Shown piece by piece: positions 8,764 through 17,200 of a stretch of DNA of 64,000 nt (within the stretch, counting starts at the first letter, position 1; each line of letters starts with the position of its first letter). The notes beneath the pieces are model-generated. The model was not told the origin of the DNA. It worked only from the letters and a program-made list of their open reading frames with translations, and did no database searches. The DNA lies in the IMG/VR virus record IMGVR_UViG_3300020220_000008, positions 87,973 to 151,972 of that record; one strand, written 5' to 3'. The DNA comes from a virus. The position numbers were made by a program, and so were the translations under genes.

Positions 8764-8780
8764 CCTTGTTTTTAATTTCA

Positions 8781-9821
8781 CTAAGGACAAATACCCCCCA
8801 CACAATTGTTAATTCCACCACTTACTGAGATGAAATCGTAATGTTGAGTAAATGCACCACAAAACGTTTGAGAACCGTTGAAAGGTAACGTTATAGCAAC
8901 AGTATTTCCACTACAATTTACGTAGATAGAATTAAGTACATTGTTTTGTGTTTTTGTGTATGTGAAGCATTTACAACCAAATGGAGATCCACATTGGTGA
9001 GAATTTATTACTTGACTATAATTACCAAACATACCACTGTACTGACCGACGTATACGATGGTGTTTGGTAAAAACGGAACCCCATTTCTTTTCAATACTC
9101 TAAACCAAGCACCATTCGTAGCAAATGAGTATGTGTCAAAATTGGGTGTTGCCCAAAGGGTTTGACTAATTGTTAATGCAGACATTACGGGTGTATATGC
9201 CGTTACATATTCATCACTTTCTGAGCAAGCAAGGTTTGAGTTGCCAGACCCAAAAGCTATAACCCACTCTGTGTATCCAGTTGGTTGTGGGCCATTAGTT
9301 GTTGTGGTTGTTGTCACAGGCATTAATGTAGTTGTTGTGGTAATTGGTGATACTGTGGTCGTAGTTGTTGTTACTGGAGGTATTGGTGGTTGTGGTGTTA
9401 ATCCACCAAAACAACACGGATAATCTACAACATAACAAGACTGAAATTCAAAATCGTTGATTACAAAACTTTCAGTAACATTAATATATATTTCTTGATT
9501 GATAGGTAGTGTTAAAATACCTGTTTCATTCCGAAACAAAAACTGACCTTTGTATCTTCCAACTTTTTTTGTGTCGAACGGTGTAAATTGATAATAAACA
9601 TAATATTGATCTTCAGTTATTAAATCCACAGGTTCTTTTTTCATAAATCCTGCTGGCCTCGAGACTATTCTTGGAACATCAGTTGTGATATCAACCATAG
9701 AAAAAAATACGTCAGTGCCCTCCAAAAACCTCATCGATCTGTTGTAGTCATTTCTTCCATCCTTGATAACATTAATCTTCAACACAGGAAGTGTTGCGTT
9801 TTTTCTGATAAAAAATTCCAT
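8781..9821 (-). CDS. Virion adhesin-like protein with BppU-like N-terminal domain and poly-Thr linker
   Basis: Paralogue of the 7901 gene. Both begin with an MEF...N...LP.LK pattern, then share FFSMV, PAGF and a GRYKGQF/NETG block over the first 115 residues. The linker here is a mucin-like run of Thr tracts separated by Pro, Val and Ser. The C-terminal domain (about 170 residues) contains several Cys, including FGCKCF and a terminal NCVGGICP, and ends in a Gly-rich tail. The ATG at 9821 is preferred over the TTG one codon earlier. A TATTTATA motif lies 13 nt upstream. The dense Thr makes the linker a possible O-glycosylation target. Confidence 0.65.
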   Translation of the reverse strand: MEFFIRKNATLPVLKINVIKDGRNDYNRSMRFLEGTDVFFSMVDITTDVPRIVSRPAGFMKKEPVDLITEDQYYVYYQFTPFDTKKVGRYKGQFLFRNETGILTLPINQEIYINVTESFVINDFEFQSCYVVDYPCCFGGLTPQPPIPPVTTTTTTVSPITTTTTLMPVTTTTTTNGPQPTGYTEWVIAFGSGNSNLACSESDEYVTAYTPVMSALTISQTLWATPNFDTYSFATNGAWFRVLKRNGVPFLPNTIVYVGQYSGMFGNYSQVINSHQCGSPFGCKCFTYTKTQNNVLNSIYVNCSGNTVAITLPFNGSQTFCGAFTQHYDFISVSGGINNCVGGICP

Positions 9822-9834
9822 CAAATCTTTTAAC

Positions 9835-9842
9835 TATAAATA
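9835..9842 (-). promoter_or_regulatory. TATTTATA motif, candidate late promoter element
   Basis: Exact TATTTATA on the minus strand, 13 nt before the ATG at 9821. Confidence 0.45.
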
Positions 9843-9848
9843 CTCCAA

Positions 9849-11516
9849 TTAAAATTCTTTTCTTAAATTAGATTCATAGAAATCAAACCTGTTGTGTTCG
9901 GTTGGAGTTAAAAGTAAGAGGCCTGGATATATTTTATTTTTAATTGTTTGTTTAAAACAATGAGACATTAAAGTTTGTTCATATGGAAAATCAAATTTGG
10001 TTTCAATATAACATTTATAATTTCCCTCTTTGGACAAAATAATGGGCCAATTTGATAAATAAATTTCTCCAGTAGCATATGCTAACCCATCATAAGATTT
10101 TATATTTTTATATTCTAAATATGGTGAGTTTGCCGACTGACCGTGTTTAGGTAGTTGTTGATTGTTAGGCCAATGTTTTGATCTGAAATCTTGATCAACA
10201 TTATACCATGACCATTGTCTTTCATGACTTCCATAAAACTCTGTAAAGTTTAATTTTAAAAAATCAAAATTTTCTTTTTTTATAATTTGTAAAAGTTTTT
10301 TATACAGATGTCTAACATTTCTATTAAAACCATTTTTACAAACCGATTCACCACCAGTGTAAAAAAACATGTCATCTTCAAAAAACAAATAATATTCCAT
10401 ATCTGAGTTTTCGAAATGTTCGGCCACCCAAACTCTACCCCCCGTTATACCTATATTATCTGTTTTTATGTGTTCGAATCCATATCTATCACAAAGATCA
10501 ATATACTTAGAGGTTGTTGAGTAATCTGTTGAGTTATTTAGAAGAAATTTATTAGTCTTTTCGATAAAATCTGAATCATATAATAACATTGAGTTTATTA
10601 ACGCTTCGAATTGTTTGGGGCTGTTGAAACTTATAATATATAAACCAACTTGACCATTAGTAATAGTCTTTATTATTCGTTCTTTCTTAAGTGATTTAAT
10701 TGTTATATTATTGTTTTTTAAATCTTCAAAAAATTTATATAAAAGACCATTGGGTTCAATTTCAACATAATCAATTATTGTTGGGTTGTTGTATAATAAT
10801 ATTGAGAACAAACTTTCTTCAGTCCCCATCAATCCTCTTTCAATCGTGGATTTCATAAGATTATAATAAAGAGTATTCATTTGTCTAATCAGACTGACGG
10901 GACCACCAAAAAAACCACCACGACAGACTTTATTGACTCTTGTACCTGTGATCTGATCCATTTTTTCAATATCAAACCCATGAATTTCTTTATCTGCCTG
11001 ATAAGGAAAGCAAACAAACGTAAAGTTATCAAAAAGACTTTCTATTTTTGGTAATACCTTGTCATGCGTTAAATAACCCATTTGAACGGTATTTGCCAAT
11101 CCAGCATCTATCCAATACAATTTTTCTGAATTAAATTTATCAAGCAAAACGGCGTCATGTAAAATAAACATTTTAGACATTACAATAGGGTTATACATTT
11201 CAAGTTTCGCTTGAGTTGAATCCTTTAACCAACCTGCTAAATTATACCACGTAGGATTCGTTCTTATTTTTTGAATTGAATTAAAAAATTCATTATTTTT
11301 GAACCAATTTAGATCACGCAAAATAAATTGCGTGTTTGAATCATTTCTTTTTTCCATAACAAATTTCTGAAGTTCTACATCTCCAAAAATTATCATATTA
11401 TTATCAACCTTTAGAAGTTGTTCGAATTTACTTAAATAGTGGTCAAAAGATCTTGACCAATTTTCAGATAAGTTTCCTCTACCTATATCCCATAAACCTG
11501 TTACTAATGTTATCAT
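9849..11516 (-). CDS. Two-domain glycosyltransferase (HtrL/WlaTC-like plus second GT domain)
   Basis: A 555-residue protein. The first half opens with ITLVTGLWDIGRGNL and contains QFILRDLNWF and LYWIDAGLA, which match the HtrL/YibB (WlaTC) family of lipooligosaccharide glycosyltransferases. The second half, from about residue 285, has VGLYIISFNSPKQFEALINS, then YYLFFEDDMFFY, an acidic EDD motif expected for metal and nucleotide-sugar binding in a GT-A fold. It is the last of three glycosyltransferases on this strand; its ATG overlaps the stop of the gene before it (TAATG). Acceptor unknown; the surrounding fibre genes suggest virion proteins or host surface glycan. Confidence 0.75.
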   Translation of the reverse strand: MITLVTGLWDIGRGNLSENWSRSFDHYLSKFEQLLKVDNNMIIFGDVELQKFVMEKRNDSNTQFILRDLNWFKNNEFFNSIQKIRTNPTWYNLAGWLKDSTQAKLEMYNPIVMSKMFILHDAVLLDKFNSEKLYWIDAGLANTVQMGYLTHDKVLPKIESLFDNFTFVCFPYQADKEIHGFDIEKMDQITGTRVNKVCRGGFFGGPVSLIRQMNTLYYNLMKSTIERGLMGTEESLFSILLYNNPTIIDYVEIEPNGLLYKFFEDLKNNNITIKSLKKERIIKTITNGQVGLYIISFNSPKQFEALINSMLLYDSDFIEKTNKFLLNNSTDYSTTSKYIDLCDRYGFEHIKTDNIGITGGRVWVAEHFENSDMEYYLFFEDDMFFYTGGESVCKNGFNRNVRHLYKKLLQIIKKENFDFLKLNFTEFYGSHERQWSWYNVDQDFRSKHWPNNQQLPKHGQSANSPYLEYKNIKSYDGLAYATGEIYLSNWPIILSKEGNYKCYIETKFDFPYEQTLMSHCFKQTIKNKIYPGLLLLTPTEHNRFDFYESNLRKEF

Positions 11517-12271
11517 TATCTTTCTAAATAACCAGTTTTATACCAAGTTTTTGAGTTGTCGTCAACACCTTCGTTTCTAAACCAAAAACAACCACCTCTA
11601 TCATTTGGTAAATGACCTACAATAGGGAAGGATTCAACCCTAGCTCTAAAATCATTATCTTTATTATAATTCATCACAATTTTTTGTATGTTATGTTTTC
11701 CAAGATAAGCAGATAAAACTATATCATCACTCCAAGATTTACCAACAAATTCATCAAAAAAATCTTGTTTAAAAAAACCATTTTTATATGACACTGTTTT
11801 ATATCCTTCTAAAATTTTAACTCTTGTATCTTTTTGAACTGTTGTACAAAAATGACAACTACCATCAAAAGAAGATATACCAGCAAACCCTAACGCAGAA
11901 TCTGGATATTCTTTTCTTTTTTCAATATGGTATTCTATAAAACCATCGATATATTCTAGATCATCATCAACTGTTATTAAAATTGTATCATCATTCCTAT
12001 CTAATCTCATTATGGTTGGTAATATTTTTGTTAAAGACCCATAATCTTCAGTTCTAAAAATCTTTAATTTTTCATCTTTAATTGATTCTAACCATTTAGG
12101 TATTACATATTTTTCATTTGATTTTTTACAAATATCTGGAATATTCAAATGGATTTCATAGTTGTTATATGATAAACCCAACAATCTTTCAATAACTGGT
12201 TTTAACCCACCGACAGATCTATTTATTCTGTTTGGTATTGTTGTTAGTGTTAGTATTACTTTTTGATTCAT
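11516..12271 (-). CDS. Glycosyltransferase, GT-A type
   Basis: The start at 12271 (NQKVILTLTTIPNR) is preferred over the longer frame because it falls 4 nt after the stop of the upstream gene and places the typical GT opening LTLTTIPNRI at the N-terminus. ILITVDDDLEY (about residues 95-105) supplies the DXD-type metal motif. Later SDDIVLSAYLGKH resembles the acceptor-side block of bacterial glycosyltransferases. About 251 residues. It sits in a tight three-gene unit, with 1-base overlap to the next gene. Confidence 0.75.
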   Translation of the reverse strand: MNQKVILTLTTIPNRINRSVGGLKPVIERLLGLSYNNYEIHLNIPDICKKSNEKYVIPKWLESIKDEKLKIFRTEDYGSLTKILPTIMRLDRNDDTILITVDDDLEYIDGFIEYHIEKRKEYPDSALGFAGISSFDGSCHFCTTVQKDTRVKILEGYKTVSYKNGFFKQDFFDEFVGKSWSDDIVLSAYLGKHNIQKIVMNYNKDNDFRARVESFPIVGHLPNDRGGCFWFRNEGVDDNSKTWYKTGYLER

Positions 12272-12275
12272 TAAA

Positions 12276-13520
12276 TTATAAATTTCCAACAATCCTTTCA
12301 CACCAATCTTTTGAAATTGAGTGAGGCCAAACAACCCAATAGGAAGGTATTTTTGTCGTTGGGAATTCTCTCCATATTTTACCATAACCATCAGGATCAT
12401 TTTTAATTCTTACAATTTCATTTGCGTCGGCATCTTGTCTAAAAATTGTTTCATGTTCTTTATCGTGAAATGCCACGACCCAAAAGTCATAATCGGTTTC
12501 GGTAACTTTATTTAAATCCAAATCAATACAATGTTTAAAAATTGTTGAAAATGTTTTTTTCCATGATTCCTCGTTTTCAAAATTGTACGTGTTTGGTGGA
12601 TATTTTTTATCCAAAGTTTCTTGTTGAACCGCTCTTGTTCTGAATAATATTCCTGCGTATTTTTCATAGTCTTGTACAGTCCTTTCAGACCCAAACCATA
12701 ATGAATAATTACCATCAAAAGTTTCACCATCTATACCTAATAACTGTCTGTTTTTAATGTGACAAGCAGTGTTTCTCAAATGCCAATCTTTATCATCATC
12801 CCATTGTTTTGTTCTACCTTTTCTTGTGTATTCATGCCAAATCAAAACTTTATGTGGATGAAATAAGTCATAACCATGTGTATATGATCTTACCGTAATT
12901 GAAATTTCCTCACCATGAAAATAAAATTCAGGATCGTGTTGGACTTCAATTGAAAATTGTCCTATCGTGAAACAATAGTGTGCGGAATAAAATCTAGCAG
13001 GAATAGGTTCTTTCATTTCCCTCCATCCTGGTATAATTTCGGGTAAAAAGAATACAACTCCTTCAGGTGTAAATCTATCGAATACCATTCTCCACGGTTC
13101 CATAATGCGAGCGGCGGGATCATTATCAGGATCAAATGATGATACATATCCTGTAAGTAATGGTTTTTTATGCCCTTTCTTTTGAAGTTGTTTAATCATT
13201 TTAATCATTTCTTCGTCCCAATTTTTTTCGAATCTCATATGAGAATCAATTTGTAAAGTATATTCTTCTCCACCATACATTTGTTGGACTTGGTGTCTAG
13301 CCCAACAAACACCTTTCGATTCCGTATATGGAATGTTTAATATTTTGAATCTTTTGTCTTTGGAATATTTTGATAAATCATCAAAACCATCTTCAGGATG
13401 AAATTGTCTTGCAATACCGAATCTAAGATTTCTTGGTTTTTTTGCATTTTCCAACATGTTTTCAATTGTTTGGATCAATTGTGGGTCTCTGTACGACGCG
13501 ATTTGTACAAATATTTTCAT
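12276..13520 (-). CDS. GlcNAc-type glycosyltransferase (Skp1 GlcNAc-transferase-like, GT60-like)
   Basis: A 414-residue protein. It has the signature of the GlcNAc glycosyltransferase family (Pfam GlcNAc, which includes Dictyostelium Skp1 GlcNAc-transferase): IFVQIASYRDPQLIQTIENM, FGIARQ, SKGVCWARHQVQQMYGGE and LQIDSHMRFEKNWDEEM, where DSH is the metal-binding DXD equivalent. Members add GlcNAc to hydroxyls of protein or glycan, and the Skp1 enzyme glycosylates a protein. First gene of the minus-strand glycosyltransferase trio. Acceptor specificity cannot be read from sequence. Confidence 0.85.
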   Translation of the reverse strand: MKIFVQIASYRDPQLIQTIENMLENAKKPRNLRFGIARQFHPEDGFDDLSKYSKDKRFKILNIPYTESKGVCWARHQVQQMYGGEEYTLQIDSHMRFEKNWDEEMIKMIKQLQKKGHKKPLLTGYVSSFDPDNDPAARIMEPWRMVFDRFTPEGVVFFLPEIIPGWREMKEPIPARFYSAHYCFTIGQFSIEVQHDPEFYFHGEEISITVRSYTHGYDLFHPHKVLIWHEYTRKGRTKQWDDDKDWHLRNTACHIKNRQLLGIDGETFDGNYSLWFGSERTVQDYEKYAGILFRTRAVQQETLDKKYPPNTYNFENEESWKKTFSTIFKHCIDLDLNKVTETDYDFWVVAFHDKEHETIFRQDADANEIVRIKNDPDGYGKIWREFPTTKIPSYWVVWPHSISKDWCERIVGNL

Positions 13521-13557
13521 AAAATTAAAATATCAAACAAATATCAGTTGTAAATTA

Positions 13558-13854
13558 TTAAGGACCTTCAAAGATATAAATTGACGCATCTTGGAATAAA
13601 AAGATAGGAAAGTCTTGAAACATTTTCCCATAAATTTTTTGGCAGTTAAGAGTATATATTTTTTCACAACCAGCACCATCAACAATTTTTAATATGATTG
13701 GTGTTGTGTTGTCTAATGGAAATGGTATGTCAAATGTAAAAGGACCACCAACGATTGTTGCAACAAAAAAACAATAAGTTATGGTTGCATCACATACATA
13801 GATATCAAATGGTGATGTTCCCGAAATTGAATTTATTTGTAATTGATTTGGCAT
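13558..13854 (-). CDS. Small hypothetical protein, probably virion-associated
   Basis: A 98-residue beta-rich protein (NSISGTSPFDIYVCD opening; FTFDIPFPLDNTTPIILKI in the middle) ending FPIFLFQDASIYIFEGP. The Ig-like pattern and the TATTTATC motif 20 nt upstream suggest a late structural gene. No family recognised. Confidence 0.55.
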   Translation of the reverse strand: MPNQLQINSISGTSPFDIYVCDATITYCFFVATIVGGPFTFDIPFPLDNTTPIILKIVDGAGCEKIYTLNCQKIYGKMFQDFPIFLFQDASIYIFEGP

Positions 13855-13874
13855 TAAAGTCGGTATTGTTTTTA

Positions 13875-13882
13875 GATAAATA
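13875..13882 (-). promoter_or_regulatory. TATTTATC motif, candidate late promoter element
   Basis: Minus-strand TATTTATC, 20 nt before the ATG at 13854, overlapping the end of a gene remnant. Confidence 0.35.
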
Positions 13883-13885
13883 TTA

Positions 13886-14014
13886 CTACCCGACTATTTC
13901 AATAACTTTTTGATATACCTGAAGAACTGACGGGTGACATTCAAATTTTTCTTTTCTTTCTAAACAACCAACCAAAGAAGGAATACCTTGTATTGATCCC
14001 CACTCTCTAACACC
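13886..14014 (-). pseudogene. C-terminal remnant of a GT9 heptosyltransferase-like gene
   Basis: The minus-strand frame reads GVREWGSIQGIPSLVGC then FECHPSVLQVYQKVIEIVG and a TAG stop at 13886-13888. This closely matches the C-terminus of the intact GT9 enzyme at 24340-25326 (GVKEWGSIQGIPPLVNC then FECHPTVLQVYRKI). Only about 42 codons remain; an in-frame stop lies just upstream, and the opposite strand takes over with Pro-Thr repeats. This is debris of a second copy, not a working gene. Confidence 0.8.
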
Positions 14015-14195
14015 AACAGTAACTCAAACGGCTAGTTTGACACCGAGTCATACACCAACGCCAACAGTTACACCATCATACCATCCATGTGGATATCAAC
14101 CAATTATTGTAATACCAAGCCCAAGTAATTATAGGACACCAACACCAACACTAACACCGAACATCAACCCGTGTTTGTTGAGAAGTCTTCAATGA
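14004..14195 (+). pseudogene. 3' remnant of a Pro-Thr-rich virion protein gene
   Basis: The plus-strand frame encodes SLTPTVTQTASLTPSHTP and then further TPTPTLTPN repeats ending CLLRSLQ and a TGA. It resembles the tail of the Pro-Thr-rich protein at 25991-26413. The frame is open back to about 13938 but has no start codon there, and that part is antisense to the GT9 remnant. Two 5'-truncated fragments therefore meet near 14010. The rest of the 13855-14269 gap holds only the motif before the fibre gene. Confidence 0.65.
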
Positions 14196-14254
14196 CAAAA
14201 ATAATAAATTACAATAATTATAATGATATATAGATTTAGTTTCCAAGTCATAAA

Positions 14255-14262
14255 TATTTATA
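14255..14262 (+). promoter_or_regulatory. TATTTATA motif before the collagen-like fibre gene
   Basis: Exact TATTTATA ending 7 nt before the ATG at 14270. No Shine-Dalgarno sequence follows. Confidence 0.45.
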
Positions 14263-14269
14263 GTTTAAG

Positions 14270-17200
14270 ATGCCACAATATAATAGATTAACTGATAGGT
14301 CGAGAGTTTCTGCGGTCACACTGAATGACATTATACATGTTGTTGTTACTGGTGATACATCACAGAGTCCTCAGGGATCATCATATTTTGCACCTTTAAG
14401 TGATTTACAATCAATATTAAGCGGATCAAGTGGTACCAATGGTACTTCAGGAACAAATGGAACTAGCGGTACTAATGGTACCTCAGGAATTAATGGGACT
14501 AGTGGTTCTTCAGGAACTTCTGGCTCATCAGGAATAAGTGGAACATCGGGTTCTTCAGGAACAAGTGGTGTTTCAGGTACCAATGGATCAAGTGGTTCAA
14601 GCGGTACAAGTGGAATTAATGGTACATCAGGATCTTCAGGTATTGATGGTAGTAGTGGAACTTCAGGTTCAAGTGGAACCAATGGTACTAGTGGTACAAA
14701 TGGTTTTGACGGAACATCAGGATCATCAGGAACTAGTGGTTCTTCAGGATTAAGTGGAACAGATGGTACGTCGGGAAGTTCTGGAACAAGCGGAACAGAT
14801 GGTACTAGCGGTACGAATGGAACAAGCGGAACAGATGGTAGTTCAGGAACTAGCGGAACTTCAGGTTCAAGCGGTATTGCTGGGACTAGCGGAACTTCAG
14901 GTTCTTCAGGGATAGACGGAACAAGTGGTACTTCAGGTTCTTCAGGTATTGACGGCACTTCAGGAACATCGGGATCAAGCGGAACAAGTGGTACTAATGG
15001 AACTGATGGGTCTAGCGGTACGGATGGAACTAATGGGTCAAGTGGAACTTCAGGAACCAACGGTACAGATGGAAGTAGTGGAACATCAGGTTCTAGTGGA
15101 ACAAATGGTACTAGCGGGTCATCCGGATCTAGCGGTACATCAGGGTCAAGTGGAACTAATGGTACTAGCGGGTCTTCAGGTACATCAGGAACTAACGGTA
15201 CTAATGGAACAAGTGGAAGTAGCGGTACGGACGGAACATCAGGGTCTTCAGGAACTAATGGGACATCAGGTACAAATGGTACATCAGGAACCAATGGAAC
15301 TTCAGGAACGAACGGTACAAATGGTACATCAGGAACCAATGGAACTTCAGGGACAAGTGGAAGTAGCGGTACCGACGGAACATCAGGGTCTAGCGGTACT
15401 AGCGGAAGTTCGGGAACAAATGGAACATCAGGGTCTAGCGGATCAAGTGGTAGTTCAGGTTCTAGCGGTACAGACGGTACTTCAGGTACTTCAGGTTCAA
15501 GTGGTATAGACGGTACATCAGGTACATCAGGGAGCTCAGGCTCAAGCGGAACAAGTGGTTCTTCAGGCTCTAGTGGAACAAATGGTTCTTCAGGAACCTC
15601 AGGAACTAGCGGCTCTTCAGGTACAGATGGTACAAGTGGAACAAGTGGTTCATCAGGGACTAGCGGTTCTTCAGGAACAAGTGGTTCATCAGGAACTAGC
15701 GGTTCTTCAGGAACAAGTGGTTCATCAGGTACCTCAGGTTCTAGTGGAAGTTCAGGTACAGATGGTACATCAGGAACAAGTGGTTCTTCAGGTTCTAGTG
15801 GAAGTTCAGGTACAGATGGTACATCAGGAACAAGTGGTTCATCAGGAACAAGTGGAAGTTCAGGTACAGATGGTTCATCAGGAACAAGCGGTTCATCAGG
15901 TACTTCAGGAAGTTCAGGTTCATCAGGTACTTCAGGAAGTTCAGGTTCATCAGGTACTTCAGGAAGTTCAGGTTCATCAGGTACTTCAGGAAGTTCAGGT
16001 TCATCAGGAACAGATGGTACAAGTGGTACAAGCGGCTCATCAGGAACAAGCGGTTCATCAGGTACATCAGGGAGCTCAGGTTCAAGCGGAACAAGCGGTT
16101 CATCAGGTACTTCAGGAAGTTCAGGTTCATCAGGTACTTCAGGAAGTTCAGGTTCATCAGGAACAGATGGTACTTCAGGTACATCAGGTTCTAGTGGCTC
16201 ATCGGGTTCCTCTGGAACAAGTGGTTCTTCAGGAACCTCAGGTTCTAGCGGCTCATCGGGTACTGATGGCACGTCTGGTACAAGTGGATCATCAGGAACA
16301 GATGGTACAAGTGGATCATCAGGAACAGATGGTACAAGTGGTACATCAGGAAGTTCAGGTACAAGTGGTTCTTCAGGTTCATCAGGAACTTCAGGAAGTT
16401 CAGGCTCCTCAGGTACAAATGGTACTTCAGGGACTGATGGGACTAGCGGAACATCAGGTTCTTCAGGAACTAGCGGAAGCTCAGGTTCTTCAGGAACTAG
16501 CGGAAGCTCAGGTTCTTCAGGAACTAGCGGAAGCTCAGGTTCATCAGGCACTTCAGGTAGCTCAGGTTCTTCAGGAACTAGCGGAAGCTCAGGTTCTTCA
16601 GGAACTTCAGGAAGTTCAGGCTCCTCAGGTACAAATGGTACTTCAGGGACTGATGGGACTAGCGGAACATCAGGTTCTTCAGGAACTAGCGGAAGCTCAG
16701 GTTCTTCAGGAACTAGCGGAAGCTCAGGTTCTTCAGGAACTAGCGGAAGCTCAGGTTCATCAGGCACTTCAGGTAGCTCAGGTTCTTCAGGAACTAGCGG
16801 AAGCTCAGGTTCTTCAGGAACTTCAGGAAGTTCAGGTTCTTCAGGTACAAATGGTACTTCAGGGACTGATGGGACTAGCGGAACATCAGGTTCTTCAGGA
16901 ACTAGCGGAAGCTCAGGTTCTTCAGGAACTAGCGGAAGCTCAGGTTCATCAGGCACTTCAGGTAGCTCAGGTTCTTCAGGAACTAGCGGAAGCTCAGGTT
17001 CTTCAGGAACTTCAGGAAGTTCAGGTTCTTCAGGTACAAATGGTACTTCAGGGACTGATGGGACTAGCGGAACATCAGGTTCTTCAGGAACTAGCGGAAG
17101 CTCAGGTTCATCAGGCACTTCAGGTAGCTCAGGTTCTTCAGGAACTAGCGGAAGCTCAGGTTCTTCAGGAACTTCAGGAAGTTCAGGTTCTTCAGGAACT

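Noticed and set aside
8744-8821. Longer N-terminus of the 7901 gene from 8821
   Set aside because: It would overlap the upstream gene and lose the alignment of the MEF start with its paralogue; the TATTTATT motif fits the 8743 start.
9835-9842. Reading TATAAATA as a T4-type late promoter for the opposite strand
   Set aside because: The genes at the expected distance lie on the strand where the motif reads TATTTATA; the opposite orientation has no gene start at a fitting distance in most cases.
12512-12730. Open frame of 72 codons on the minus strand within the GlcNAc-transferase gene
   Set aside because: It lies wholly inside a well-supported gene in another frame; composition shows no family.
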